In this document: positions 7,949 to 16,732 of the stretch, piece after piece
Layout: every line of letters starts with the position of its first letter
Numbering within the stretch: the stretch's first letter is position 1
DNA from: Paenibacillus sp. CAA11
GTDB lineage: Bacteria > Bacillota > Bacilli > Paenibacillales > Paenibacillaceae
Assembly: GCF_003060825.1 (NCBI RefSeq)
Contig: NZ_CP028922.1
Coordinates: 2,773,001 to 2,837,000 of the forward strand
Reading direction: 5' to 3'
Length of the DNA: 64,000 bases
Notes under the pieces: generated by a model
The model's input: the letters and a program-made list of their open reading frames with translations, nothing else
What the model was told of the DNA's origin: nothing
Databases searched by the model: none
Position numbers and translations under genes: made by a program

Positions 7949-9271
7949 CTAACCTTCATCAGACTTGCGCCGAGTGAACAATCGGATCGGTGTCCCGTCA
8001 AAATCAAATGCGGCGCGAATTTTGTTCTCTAAATAGCGTTCATAAGAGAAGTGCATCAACTCCGGATCATTCACGAAAACGACGATCGTCGGAGGCTTCA
8101 CCGCAACCTGGGTTACATAGTTAATACGCAGCCGCCGTCCTTTATCTGTAGGCGGTGGGTTGATTGCAACTGCATCCGACACGACATCATTGAGCAGATG
8201 TGTCTGAACGCGCTTCGCATGCTGCTCCGATACATGCTGGACAACTGGAAGTAGCTTATGAAGACGTTGTTTGGTCTTCGCGGATAGGAACACCACAGGG
8301 GCATAGGTCATAAACAGGAAATGATCCCGAATCTTGCGTTCAAATTCCTGCATGGTCTTGTCATTCTTCTCTACAACATCCCACTTATTCACAACAAACA
8401 GAGACGCTTTCCCAGCCTCATATGCGTAACCGGCGATATGCTTGTCCTGCTCAATAATGCCTTCCTCGCCGTTAATCACGACCAAGACAACATCAGAGCG
8501 TTCAATCGCCTTCAATGCCCGCATCACGCTGTATTTCTCTGTCGTCTCATAGACCTTACCGCGCTTGCGCATGCCTGCCGTATCGATGAGCACATATCGC
8601 TGCCCGTCCTTCTCAAATGGGGTATCGATCGCATCCCTCGTAGTTCCCGCGATGTCGCTTACGATTACTCGCTCTTCGCCAAGAATGGCGTTGACTAGCG
8701 AGGACTTCCCTACATTCGGGCGGCCGATAAGTGCGACACGAATCACATCTTCATCATATTCTTCTTCTTCAATTACTGGAAGATTGTCTACAATAGCGTC
8801 CAGCAAATCTCCAACGCCAGTTCCATGGCTTCCTGACACAGCGATAGGATCACCAAAGCCCAGGTTGTAGAACTCATAAATGTGATCAACCCGATTTAAA
8901 TTATCCACTTTATTAACAGCCATGAGAACCGGTTTTCCCGACCGATACAGCAGGGTTGCAACTTCCTCATCGGATTGGGTAACACCGGCCTTTGCGTCAC
9001 ACATAAAGATAATGACGTCGGCTTCTTCAATAGCGAGCTCAGCCTGTGCACGAATCGATTTCAGAATCGTATCCTCACCGTCAATCTCAATCCCTCCCGT
9101 GTCAATAATGCTGAAGGGCTTGCCGTTCCATTCTGCAATACCATAAATTCTATCCCGGGTTATTCCCGGCTTGTCTTCTACAATGGCTAATCTGTCGCCG
9201 ATAATGCGGTTAAAGATCGTAGATTTCCCCACATTAGGTCGGCCGACAATGGCCACTACCGGTCTTGCCAT
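7949..9271 (-). CDS. der: Ribosome-assembly GTPase Der (EngA)
   Basis: Essential double GTPase that helps mature the 50S subunit. Two G domains in tandem are clear: GRPNVGKST at residues 9-17 with DTGG and NKVD, then GRPNVGKSS near residue 183 with DTAG and NKWD; a KH-like domain ends ...[13 protein letters not shown]. Start ATG 9271 ([10 protein letters not shown]) follows AGGAGG by 7 bases; the reading frame extends upstream to 9334 without a ribosome site. 440 residues, normal length. It is followed at 8 bases by plsY. Confidence 0.97.
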   Translation of the reverse strand: MARPVVAIVGRPNVGKSTIFNRIIGDRLAIVEDKPGITRDRIYGIAEWNGKPFSIIDTGGIEIDGEDTILKSIRAQAELAIEEADVIIFMCDAKAGVTQSDEEVATLLYRSGKPVLMAVNKVDNLNRVDHIYEFYNLGFGDPIAVSGSHGTGVGDLLDAIVDNLPVIEEEEYDEDVIRVALIGRPNVGKSSLVNAILGEERVIVSDIAGTTRDAIDTPFEKDGQRYVLIDTAGMRKRGKVYETTEKYSVMRALKAIERSDVVLVVINGEEGIIEQDKHIAGYAYEAGKASLFVVNKWDVVEKNDKTMQEFERKIRDHFLFMTYAPVVFLSAKTKQRLHKLLPVVQHVSEQHAKRVQTHLLNDVVSDAVAINPPPTDKGRRLRINYVTQVAVKPPTIVVFVNDPELMHFSYERYLENKIRAAFDFDGTPIRLFTRRKSDEG

Positions 9272-9437
9272 ACTCATTCCTCCTATACTTGAACAACCAT
9301 GCAACTTCAGATTAACTTTTGTCTCCAAATTCATTGAAAAAGGGATACTATCTTAACCTATATCCACCTGAACATACGAATTCGTCTTAAAGAATCAATC
9401 ATACTCTTACCCTTTGTCTTCCGTTACTCATCATAGC

Positions 9438-9508
9438 AAAAAAAGCCGCAATTGGCGAACATTCCGCCAAGCCACCCTAGATTTACAAATCCGTCCATTT
9501 GTATTATA
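9438..9508 (-). promoter_or_regulatory. Promoter followed within 60 bases by a terminator-like hairpin, ahead of der
   Basis: A perfect TATAAT (9508-9503, minus) is followed by a small GATTT/AAATC hairpin, then a TTGGCG stem (around 9450-9470) and seven T at 9444-9438. Transcription from this promoter would either stop after about 60 bases or read on to der at 9271. The -35 region is poor. A 24-codon frame without SD lies within it. Confidence 0.4.
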
Positions 9509-9534
9509 TCCAATCTGTAATCACTCAATCGTTC

Positions 9535-9569
9535 AATAAAAAACGGCGAACCCTTAATCGAGTTCGCCG
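9535..9569 (-). terminator. Rho-independent terminator of rpsA
   Basis: CGGCGAAC (9544-9551) pairs with GTTCGCCG (9562-9569); on the minus strand six T follow the stem. It begins 26 bases past the rpsA stop. Confidence 0.9.
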
Positions 9570-9594
9570 CTAATCGCCAACTTACAATGGTAGC

Positions 9595-10827
9595 TTATTT
9601 CAATTTGCTCAGCTTATCACCAAAGCGCTCACCAAGGGTAATGCTCATTCCTTGATTGCTGAGAGAAACATTTGGATTGTTCAGCTCTTCGCGTGCAGAG
9701 TGGCCCTTATTGCTGGTTCTTTCTGCTTTAGGAGCTGGAGCCGGAGCTTCTTCTGTTTCCTTGATGCTCAAGCTAACACGCTTCTCAGAAGGATTCACGT
9801 CAAGGATTTTAACTTGAACGGATTGACCTTCTTTAAGCACTTCATGCGGTGTTCCGATATGTTTATGAGAAATTTGGGAAATATGAACGAGTCCTTCTAC
9901 CCCTGGAGCAATCTCTACGAATGCGCCGAAGTTCACCAGACGCTTAACTTCACCGGTAACGATGTCACCTGTATTGAATTGATCCGCAGCCGTCTCCCAA
10001 GGACCTGGTTGAGCGGCTTTAATGCTCAGGCTGATTTTGCCCTTCTCAGGGTCAACTTTAAGCACTTTAACTTTCACTTGATCTCCTTCAGACAGAGCGT
10101 CAGATGGCTTATCGACATGGCTCCAAGCAATTTCAGACACGTGAACCAGTCCGTCCACACCGCCTACATCAACAAATGCCCCGAATTGGGTCAGACGCTG
10201 AACTGTTCCTTCGATCACTTGGCCTTCTTGGAGTTCTGCCATTATCTTTTGTTTGTTAACTTCGAACTCTTCATCCAGAACATCCTTCTGGGACAGAATC
10301 ACTTTGTTGTTCTCGCGGTCGAGTTCTTTAACTTTTACGCGAAGTGTGCGACCTTTGTAATCGCTGAAATCTTCTACAAAGTGACGTTCAACCATAGATG
10401 CAGGAATAAAACCACGAACGCCAACATCAACTACAATGCCGCCTTTAACAACGTCTTTAACGACAACTTCAAATGTTTCTTGGCTGTCAAAGCGCTTTTG
10501 CAGCTCATCCCAAGCATTCTCACTGTCGATCGCACGTTTGGAGAGAACAAGGCTTTCCTTCTCATCATTGATGCTAACGACTTTTGCCTCTACTTCTTGT
10601 CCTACTTGAACAGCTTCAGCAGCGGAATCCAGCTGAACTGAAGACAACTCACGAATAGGAATAACGCCGTCATATTTATATCCGATGCTTACATAAGCCT
10701 GATTATCTTCGACTTTGACGATCGTTCCTCTGACGGTGTCCCCTTTTTTCAAGGATACGATTTGCTCCAATTCATCTTGATTTGTCGCTTCTACAGTTTC
10801 TTGCTGATCTTTCATTTCTTCCGACAT
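9595..10827 (-). CDS. rpsA: 30S ribosomal protein S1 homologue (YpfD type, four S1 domains)
   Basis: RNA-binding protein of 410 residues built from four S1 (OB-fold) repeats, roughly residues 25-95, 110-175, 195-265 and 282-350, each with the GxV/GxFVDVGGVDGLVHVSE-like core. The C-terminal 50 residues are low complexity. Low-GC Gram-positive bacteria carry this shorter form rather than the six-domain E. coli S1. SD GGAGG lies 8 bases before the ATG. It sits between plsC/cmk and der as in B. subtilis. In B. subtilis the homologue is dispensable, so a strict ribosomal role should not be assumed. Confidence 0.95.
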   Translation of the reverse strand: MSEEMKDQQETVEATNQDELEQIVSLKKGDTVRGTIVKVEDNQAYVSIGYKYDGVIPIRELSSVQLDSAAEAVQVGQEVEAKVVSINDEKESLVLSKRAIDSENAWDELQKRFDSQETFEVVVKDVVKGGIVVDVGVRGFIPASMVERHFVEDFSDYKGRTLRVKVKELDRENNKVILSQKDVLDEEFEVNKQKIMAELQEGQVIEGTVQRLTQFGAFVDVGGVDGLVHVSEIAWSHVDKPSDALSEGDQVKVKVLKVDPEKGKISLSIKAAQPGPWETAADQFNTGDIVTGEVKRLVNFGAFVEIAPGVEGLVHISQISHKHIGTPHEVLKEGQSVQVKILDVNPSEKRVSLSIKETEEAPAPAPKAERTSNKGHSAREELNNPNVSLSNQGMSITLGERFGDKLSKLK

Positions 10828-10961
10828 CTCAATACCCTCCTCAGTTCAAAAAACCCATTTATTTAAACCCGCCGCGAAAGCGAAGTTCAAAACATTTCTT
10901 TCATGTCATAGCTTGCCAAATCCACTCTGGGTTATGCACAATATCAGCAGCTTTATGTAAG

Positions 10962-11546
10962 CTAACGATTATTGGATTTGAGCTTAACAATCTCTGACAT
11001 GATCCTTGCTGTCGCAAGTTCGGCCGCATCTGTGCCGGGATTCTCACGAAATTCATCAAGATCTACTGGCGGTCCATAAACCACTTTCATCTTGCGGAAC
11101 AGCTTATAGCTGCCCATAATCGCTACAGGAATTACAACCGCATCACTACGTAGAGCAAAGGTTGCTGCACCTTTGTTGCCTTCACCAATCTCGCCGGTTC
11201 TGGAACGTGTGCCTTCTGGGAATATCCCAATGATTTCTCCGCCCCGCAGTAATTTGAGCGTGGTCTTAATAGACTCCTTGCTGACTCCGCCACGTTTGAC
11301 GGGAAACGCACCAAGCTCCCTAAATAACCAGCCAAGCACTGGAATGTTGAACAACTCCGCCTTAGCCATAAAGTGAACCTTGCGCTTCAGTAAAATACCA
11401 ATCGTTGGCGGATCAAAATTGCTGATGTGATTGGAACAGAGCAGAACACCACCCTCACGGGGCACATGATGTAATCCATGGCCTTCCAACCGAAACAACA
11501 ATTTATACAAGACTCTTAATAGACCGCGACCAAAATTGTAAATCAT
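10962..11546 (-). CDS. plsC: 1-acyl-sn-glycerol-3-phosphate acyltransferase
   Basis: Acylates lysophosphatidate to phosphatidate at the membrane. The acyltransferase motifs are intact: NHISNFDPP (H-x4-D catalytic pair) near residue 36 and FPEGTRSR near residue 105. The protein is 194 residues from the ATG at 11546, which overlaps the cmk stop as ATGA, implying translational coupling. The start used is supported by GGAGAG upstream; the longer frame to 11579 has none. Together with gpsA and plsY it puts three early phospholipid steps in one region. Confidence 0.94.
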   Translation of the reverse strand: MIYNFGRGLLRVLYKLLFRLEGHGLHHVPREGGVLLCSNHISNFDPPTIGILLKRKVHFMAKAELFNIPVLGWLFRELGAFPVKRGGVSKESIKTTLKLLRGGEIIGIFPEGTRSRTGEIGEGNKGAATFALRSDAVVIPVAIMGSYKLFRKMKVVYGPPVDLDEFRENPGTDAAELATARIMSEIVKLKSNNR

Positions 11547-12250
11547 CCTTTGCTTCTCTCCATCCCATACAATCTGCACATGGATACAATTGCCTCAGCA
11601 ACCTCTTCGATTGACATCTGAGTGGTATCCAGAAGTGTAGCATCGTCTGCTTGACGGAGAGGCGAGATCTCCCGCCCAGCATCCAAACGATCCCGTTCGG
11701 TGATATCGCGTTCCAGCTGTTCAAGTGATACATTCGTCGTATCCTTAAGTTCAAGGTAGCGTCTTCTTGCGCGTTCAGCTGCATCCGCGGTCATAAAGAC
11801 CTTCACTTCCGCATCTGGAAGCACCGTAGTACCGATATCGCGTCCATCCATCACGACGCCTTTGCGCAAAGCCATTTGCCGCTGGAGGGTAACCATCAGA
11901 CTTCGCAGCCCCTCGATTTGCGCATATCGGGACACTTGGGAACTTACCTCTAAAGATCTGATTTCACGGGTAACTTCCTTACCATCCACCAGAACCTTTT
12001 GCCCTTCTTCTGATGGTATTAAATCAATAACCAGATTTTGAGCAGTTTGAAGCACTTGTTGTTCATCTTCAGGGGAAATGCCTGACTTAAGCATTACCCA
12101 TGTGACTGCTCGGTACATAGCACCGGTATCGACATACACATAAGATAGAGCTTTGGCGACCATACGAGCTACCGTACTCTTACCCGCCCCCGCGGGTCCG
12201 TCGATCGCAATGTTGATTTTCTCGTTAAGATGCCTCGATTGACTCACCAA
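11543..12250 (-). CDS. cmk: Cytidylate kinase
   Basis: Phosphorylates CMP and dCMP with ATP. P-loop DGPAGAGKST lies near residue 15, followed by YVDTGAMYRAVTW and the RDIGTTVLPDAEVKVF segment of CMP kinases. The start is read as TTG 12250, 8 bases after AGGAGG (a GTG follows immediately at 12247), giving 235 residues against 224 in B. subtilis. The reading frame is open further upstream to 12352 but that part shows no family similarity. First gene before plsC; the ypfB-cmk-rpsA-der order is as in B. subtilis. Confidence 0.95.
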   Translation of the reverse strand: MVSQSRHLNEKINIAIDGPAGAGKSTVARMVAKALSYVYVDTGAMYRAVTWVMLKSGISPEDEQQVLQTAQNLVIDLIPSEEGQKVLVDGKEVTREIRSLEVSSQVSRYAQIEGLRSLMVTLQRQMALRKGVVMDGRDIGTTVLPDAEVKVFMTADAAERARRRYLELKDTTNVSLEQLERDITERDRLDAGREISPLRQADDATLLDTTQMSIEEVAEAIVSMCRLYGMERSKG

Positions 12251-12363
12251 AGGGGCATTCCTCCTCAACCTACAAGCCTCAAGAAAAAAGCAGGCATTGC
12301 CTGCGACGTGAAAATTATACCACACAACCAGAACCGATGCAAAATCGTTCATTTCCCGGAAAA

Positions 12364-12579
12364 TCAGTCAGTTGCTTCCGTCCTATAGTCTGTTCGATAC
12401 CCTTCATAGCGATCAGTGGGCGAGAGCAGATTGCGCACTGTAGGAATGGTAAGCAGTAATTGGCTGATCGCCAGCAGCATAGCAAGCGTAATCAGCAATC
12501 TGCTCATCAAACGCTGGGCACGATCGCTAAAGGAGATAAATATCTCCTCATAGTCCTCTTCTCTGGATCGATTGCTCAC
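12364..12579 (-). CDS. YpfB-like small membrane protein (DUF5359)
   Basis: A 71-residue protein: charged N-terminus (SNRSREEDYEEIFISFSDR), one transmembrane helix (LLITLAMLLAISQLLLTIP) and a short acidic/aromatic tail. Size and location next to cmk and ypfA match B. subtilis YpfB. GTG 12579 has AGGAGG at 8 bases and is preferred over the GTG at 12588 inside the SD. No function is known. Confidence 0.75.
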   Translation of the reverse strand: MSNRSREEDYEEIFISFSDRAQRLMSRLLITLAMLLAISQLLLTIPTVRNLLSPTDRYEGYRTDYRTEATD

Positions 12580-12637
12580 CAAATGCACCTCCTGGTAATT
12601 ATTGATTAGTTTTACCCAGGAGATGACCTAGCCATTC

Positions 12638-13291
12638 TCATCGATTCCTAAAATCAAACTGTCTTTCAAAGCAGTATCTGATTAATTTCTGTCTTTCAAA
12701 ATCAGTGATCCCGATAAATTTAAGCATAACTAGCTCTCGCCCAGACTCCAACTTCTTCTTGCGGACAACCTCCGCTTCAAAAGGAACATGCTCAAGAGAT
12801 CCGTTCTTATAAGGAATTAAGAGCCAGCAGTCCATCAAATCTCCTTCTGCAATCACATAATTACTGTCCACATAAAAGGACACTCCACCGCCGCCGACAT
12901 CCTCGGTGCGAGTAACGAAGCGGGTGTCGTCCTTTAGCTTAACAGCGATTTCAAGTTCAGCAACTACCCTAAGGAAATCTCTGCGCTGGACCTTCGTAAT
13001 CGATCCCGGCTCGGGCTTACGGATGCGAACCTGTTTCACTACATCATTCGTAAAGCCAAGCACATACGTATTAAAGTAATTCTTGACCCCCTCTTCAGTG
13101 AGGAAGTAAACGGAAAGTTCATCCCCTATGTACAGCCGTTTAAGTCGGTTCTTTCCGACCTCCATGGGAACCTCCATGAGAAAGGCGTCCTCCTCCGTAT
13201 CAGAAATACGAGACTTATATTCCACCTTTCCCTCCTGCTCTTCCCGGGATGCTACTTGAATATATACAAAATCGTTAATTTTCGGATACAA
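12638..13291 (-). CDS. PilZ-domain cyclic-di-GMP receptor, YpfA/MotI-like flagellar brake
   Basis: 217 residues with an N-terminal YcgR-like beta domain and a C-terminal PilZ domain. The c-di-GMP motif RRDFLR (R-x3-R) is at about residue 106 and the second motif lies in EDVGGGGVSF at about 133-142. In B. subtilis YpfA (MotI/DgrA) binds c-di-GMP and restrains MotA. Start TTG 13291 follows GGTGA; no ATG fits. Lies between ypfB and ypeB as in B. subtilis, so orthology is likely; action on the flagellar motor is inferred. Confidence 0.88.
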   Translation of the reverse strand: MYPKINDFVYIQVASREEQEGKVEYKSRISDTEEDAFLMEVPMEVGKNRLKRLYIGDELSVYFLTEEGVKNYFNTYVLGFTNDVVKQVRIRKPEPGSITKVQRRDFLRVVAELEIAVKLKDDTRFVTRTEDVGGGGVSFYVDSNYVIAEGDLMDCWLLIPYKNGSLEHVPFEAEVVRKKKLESGRELVMLKFIGITDFERQKLIRYCFERQFDFRNR

Positions 13292-13373
13292 CCTCTGTCA
13301 CCGCCAACTTTAATTATTATGTGTCTAAAAGCTATTATAGCATGGCTCCTTGTTCCATGAGCTTCCGAGTAAG

Positions 13374-13419
13374 AAAAAATAAAACAGCCAAAACGGTCCA
13401 AAGACAGTTAAGGCTGTTT
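13374..13419 (-). terminator. Terminator of ypeB
   Basis: AAACAGCC (13382-13389) pairs with GGCTGTTT (13412-13419); TTTTATTTTTT follows on the minus strand. It begins about 10 bases after the ypeB stop. Confidence 0.8.
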
Positions 13420-13429
13420 CCAAATGTAT

Positions 13430-14794
13430 TTATCCTTGAGCTAGTCTGCCAGATTGACGGACTTCTTCTATTTTCTCTTCTTCACCGGTATCACCATTTA
13501 AGAAAATTTTGTATACCGAACCATTAATTCTTCCTCCGAACTCATAAGCAGCTATACGCTGAGAGGCGTCATTATCGATCACCACTGTTCGATGATAGCT
13601 CTCTTTGAAATCCGGATTCAAGTGCTTTCTTGCTTCGGCAAGCGACATGTTTGGCTTCGGAGTAGTTTTGCTAGTGTGCTGTTCATACACATAATCACTG
13701 CATTGCATTCCTGTCACTTCCCCATTATCCAGCGCCATGCGCAAGGACAGTTTCTCAGGGTAAATCAGCGTTCCCTTGTCAGACCGGACATAGGTCAAGC
13801 TGCCAATGTTATCATACTCGTCATAAGTGACCGCCTTCATATTGGAAAAACCTTTGCTCTCCAAAAACTTTTCCGCTTTTTGTCTTGCTTCAGCCGCACT
13901 TACTTTGCGTGGGCCAACCTCTCTCGAATTGTGGAATGAGATGAGGTCTCCACCGTTGCGGGTAAAGTCAAGAGTAACCGCAGGCTGGCCTTTCTTGCCT
14001 TGCCCTTTGTATACTGCTGTATAAGAGGCCCAATCCGTGCCGGTTCCATTTTCGTTAACTTGAAGGATTGACGGATTTGGGAGAGAAAGGAACCGCGCGG
14101 CTTTAGACTGAATTTCCTTGACCGTCGCCGGTTTTTCACCAAGCTGTTTTACGCTTCTTTTGTGATAAACACTGAGGACGGAAGGGCCATAGTCAAGCTC
14201 GGGATACTGACTCACTTGTTTATCCACAGTCTTGAAACCGTCAATGATCGTATTGTCTTTAGGTTCTGCTTCGGTAGCCAAGGCATTATCGACTTCCATC
14301 CAGCGAAGCCGGTTGGTAATGACTTTATCCTGTACCTGCTGGAGGCCCTTGGAGATTTGCTCAGAACTTTTATACAATTCCTTGAGGTTGTTCTTCTCCT
14401 TCTCAGTTAACGGCTGTTTCGTAAGATCGCGCGCCGCGGTTTGATAAGAGAATTTGGAGATACGGGATAGAAACTCTTCCGTCTGATTAAATGGAAGCAG
14501 GGTCAAAGGCAGCTGATTGATCTCACTTTGCGCCTCACTCGTAATCCGCCACACATTCATCAGTCCTTTACGATGAACGCCTGAAGAATTTGAATGGACA
14601 GCCAGCGTATTGCCAAGCTCACCATGCAGGCGATCCACATGATAGGATAGATCATGGAAGGCCCTCTGGTACTGGTTCTCTGCCTTAATTTGAATCGAAT
14701 TTCTGGTCTGGCTTTCTTGGTAACCCCAGATCAGAGCACCGACGAGAAGAACCACTGCCACCGGAAACAAAACACCGCTTATTCGCGTATACAT
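13430..14794 (-). CDS. ypeB: Spore germination protein YpeB
   Basis: YpeB localises and stabilises the cortex-lytic enzyme SleB in the spore. The 454-residue protein has one N-terminal transmembrane helix (VLFPVAVVLLVGALIWGY, about residues 8-25), a long helical domain and C-terminal PepSY-like repeats (VSAAEARQKAEKFLESKG; MSLAEARKHL). Length matches B. subtilis (about 450). SD GGAG lies 12 bases before the ATG. In B. subtilis sleB is directly upstream; here that place holds only a 49-codon gene and prsW. Confidence 0.95.
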   Translation of the reverse strand: MYTRISGVLFPVAVVLLVGALIWGYQESQTRNSIQIKAENQYQRAFHDLSYHVDRLHGELGNTLAVHSNSSGVHRKGLMNVWRITSEAQSEINQLPLTLLPFNQTEEFLSRISKFSYQTAARDLTKQPLTEKEKNNLKELYKSSEQISKGLQQVQDKVITNRLRWMEVDNALATEAEPKDNTIIDGFKTVDKQVSQYPELDYGPSVLSVYHKRSVKQLGEKPATVKEIQSKAARFLSLPNPSILQVNENGTGTDWASYTAVYKGQGKKGQPAVTLDFTRNGGDLISFHNSREVGPRKVSAAEARQKAEKFLESKGFSNMKAVTYDEYDNIGSLTYVRSDKGTLIYPEKLSLRMALDNGEVTGMQCSDYVYEQHTSKTTPKPNMSLAEARKHLNPDFKESYHRTVVIDNDASQRIAAYEFGGRINGSVYKIFLNGDTGEEEKIEEVRQSGRLAQG

Positions 14795-14883
14795 GGAATT
14801 TGCGTACTCCTTTCTTCAATTACTGCCATTAGTTTGACAAGAAGAAAGGCTCTTTATTCATAGCCCATTAGCACGTTCTATAA

Positions 14884-15033
14884 TCAAGGTAAATTCTCTT
14901 CAATATCGAATGCATTGCTGTTATCGCATAAGCATTGCTTGAAGCCTGTTTCGATCCGTCCGCTTTCTTTCTTTCCACGAAGAATGTAACGTTCTCCGCA
15001 GTTTTTACAGGTAATCCTTACTTTGATCCGCAT
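14884..15033 (-). CDS. Small Cys-rich protein, possible zinc ribbon (49 residues)
   Basis: This short gene starts MRIKVRITCKNCGERY and ends FDIEENLP. It has a C-x2-C pair at residues 9 and 12 and a C-x-C pair near residues 34-36, a plausible four-Cys metal site. The SD AAGGGGTG lies about 10 bases before the ATG. It is read in the same direction as ypeB, 89 bases upstream of it, and follows prsW. No family is recognised; codon use looks like that of a real gene. Function unknown. Confidence 0.6.
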   Translation of the reverse strand: MRIKVRITCKNCGERYILRGKKESGRIETGFKQCLCDNSNAFDIEENLP

Positions 15034-15112
15034 AGAAAAAAGCACCCCTTGCTTAGGAATTAGCTGAAAACAGCATAACTGCTAAGCTTAGGATGCCCAG
15101 TAAACATGTAAC

Positions 15113-15802
15113 TTAGTCTCTTGTTCTCGCTTCCGTCAGTCGGAAAGGCGAACGATTGTTGGCTCTATATATTTTGCCGATACCTCCGTACCATAAAAAT
15201 GCCATCAGAGGAACAATGTACCAAATCCAATATTGAGCTAAATTGTTTAGAATCCAATCGTATACACCGTGCCAAAAGATAGGAAGGATAAGAGAGTAAG
15301 CAAGGAAACGGCGGCTCTTGCCGGAAACGGAGAACTTAGCCCGGCCGAAATAATACCCCATCATGACTCCGAACATGGCATGACCGGATACAGGGAGTAG
15401 TGCCCGGATTAACAGAGAGCCGATACTTGCTTGATGAGCAAGCGCAAAAATGATGTTCTCCACCGTGGCAAATCCTAAGGATACAGCCGCGGCGTATACG
15501 ATCCCATCGTAAGGCTCATCGAACTCCGTATGGTTATAAATCATATGATACAATACGAACCATTTGACCAGTTCCTCTACGCCTGCTGAGATAGCAAAAG
15601 CATACAGGAAGGAATTATCTCCAAACCACATGATCAAACCGCGCTGCAGAATCATGATCGGGAGAACGATCAGAAAGCCGAGAAAGAAGATTTTGGCTAC
15701 CATATGCAGCGGCTCAGTATCATATTTGTCTTTCAAATAAAAGTATGTCAACAGGGCGATCCCCGGAGCGATCGCCGCAGTAGCGATAGAAAACAAAAAC
15801 AA
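15113..15802 (-). CDS. prsW: Intramembrane protease PrsW
   Basis: Multi-pass membrane protease that in B. subtilis makes the site-1 cut in anti-sigma factor RsiW. The three glutamate/histidine motifs are present: EELVK (E-E-x2-K), FATVEN (F-x3-E) and HAMFG. Seven or so hydrophobic segments fill the 229 residues. The start is read as TTG 15802 (MFLFSIATAAIAPG), 7 bases after AGGAGG, close to the B. subtilis N-terminus. Neither sigW nor rsiW is in this window, so the substrate here is unknown. Confidence 0.92.
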   Translation of the reverse strand: MFLFSIATAAIAPGIALLTYFYLKDKYDTEPLHMVAKIFFLGFLIVLPIMILQRGLIMWFGDNSFLYAFAISAGVEELVKWFVLYHMIYNHTEFDEPYDGIVYAAAVSLGFATVENIIFALAHQASIGSLLIRALLPVSGHAMFGVMMGYYFGRAKFSVSGKSRRFLAYSLILPIFWHGVYDWILNNLAQYWIWYIVPLMAFLWYGGIGKIYRANNRSPFRLTEARTRD

Positions 15803-15876
15803 CGGCAATCCTCCTTCTACGCCCTCGCTAGTATAACTTAGCTAATTTCAATTGAATTCTTGAACATCAAGACAAA

Positions 15877-15911
15877 GGTCCGCTGACCGCTCAGGTTGAG
15901 AGGCGCGGACC
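15877..15911 (-). terminator. Hairpin after the mecA-like gene
   Basis: GGTCCGC (15877-15883) pairs with GCGGACC (15905-15911) just past the stop codon; the T-run on the minus strand is short (TTTG). Probable but weak terminator. Confidence 0.5.
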
Positions 15912-15919
15912 ACCCTTGA

Positions 15920-16537
15920 TTAGGACTGGCGTTTGAAATGGGAGCAAATCAAACTAATCGCATGCTCCGGCATAATCACTTTCCCGTATTCCTCAAGAAC
16001 CGCCGGGGTAACGGAGGTAGCTTCACCGAACTCTGCCAAAATTGCGATTAGCAGAGGGTGCTTGGATTCTTCAACATCTTCCGGCTCTAAATGCAGAACC
16101 CACTTACCTTTATAGTTATACAGCCTTCCGGCTCCAGTCATTGATTGATTCAGTACATGGGCTGCTTCGATAAGCACTTCAAAATCGTCAAAGGCATAAA
16201 CAATGGAATCGCTAAGCTCCAGCGTAACTTCCATCTCATAAACATCATCCGCAAGCTCCTCTTCGTTCAAGGATCCAAACGGATGGTTACGGTCATATTT
16301 GCCCCGAGTCACAATGACGACCATACCTTGAGCGGGAAGCGCAAATACTTCAACTGCTAGAGGTCCGGTGGCATCAAAGCCTACTTCATTGTAAGCCTGA
16401 TCCATCATTTCAGTGAACAGGTCTTGTACCTTCGGAATTTCCTGCCACATATCCTCTTTCTGAATGCCGCGCTCGCTCAGATCATCAAATGTGAGGAAAA
16501 TCCGTACCTTATCGTGGCCCAGTCTTTCTATCTTCAT
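15920..16537 (-). CDS. mecA: MecA-family ClpC adaptor protein
   Basis: Adaptor that delivers substrates to the ClpCP protease. The N-terminal binding domain (MKIERLGHDKVRIFLTFDDLSERG) and the C-terminal ClpC-binding domain (YEMEVTLELSDSIVYAFDDFEVLI ...) are joined by a short linker; 205 residues. Start ATG 16537 has GGAGG at 7 bases. By position (beside prsW and ypeB) it corresponds to the B. subtilis paralogue YpbH/MecB rather than MecA itself; the two cannot be separated on sequence alone here. Confidence 0.92.
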   Translation of the reverse strand: MKIERLGHDKVRIFLTFDDLSERGIQKEDMWQEIPKVQDLFTEMMDQAYNEVGFDATGPLAVEVFALPAQGMVVIVTRGKYDRNHPFGSLNEEELADDVYEMEVTLELSDSIVYAFDDFEVLIEAAHVLNQSMTGAGRLYNYKGKWVLHLEPEDVEESKHPLLIAILAEFGEATSVTPAVLEEYGKVIMPEHAISLICSHFKRQS

Positions 16538-16660
16538 ACAGGATCCTCCTCTCCAAGCCATGTAATGGCAGATCAGACAGCCATCTGCCTATAATGCTGG
16601 ATATGGTGCTACATAGTTATGTTATCATTTCTGAGAGCTAATTGCACGCAATAAAATAGA

Positions 16661-16717
16661 CAAAAAAAAAGAATCATGCTCTCAAAAGGCAATCGCCCTT
16701 TAGAGAACATGATTCTT
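16661..16717 (-). terminator. Strong terminator after the 120-residue membrane protein gene
   Basis: A long, slightly imperfect stem between 16670 and 16717 (AGAATCATG with CATGATTCT at its base) is followed on the minus strand by nine T (16669-16661). Confidence 0.9.
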
Positions 16718-16732
16718 AGATGAAATTTCAGG

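Larger units (their letters stand above)
9272..9594. other. Leader and intergenic region between rpsA and der
   Basis: Contains the rpsA terminator (9536-9569) and, further toward der, a promoter plus hairpin and T-run that look like an attenuator or a very short RNA (9438-9508). No gene with a ribosome site was found. Confidence 0.6.

Noticed and set aside
9652..10641. A 329-codon plus-strand open frame
   Set aside because: It lies wholly antisense to rpsA, has unusual composition and no ribosome site; the S1 domains on the other strand are unmistakable.
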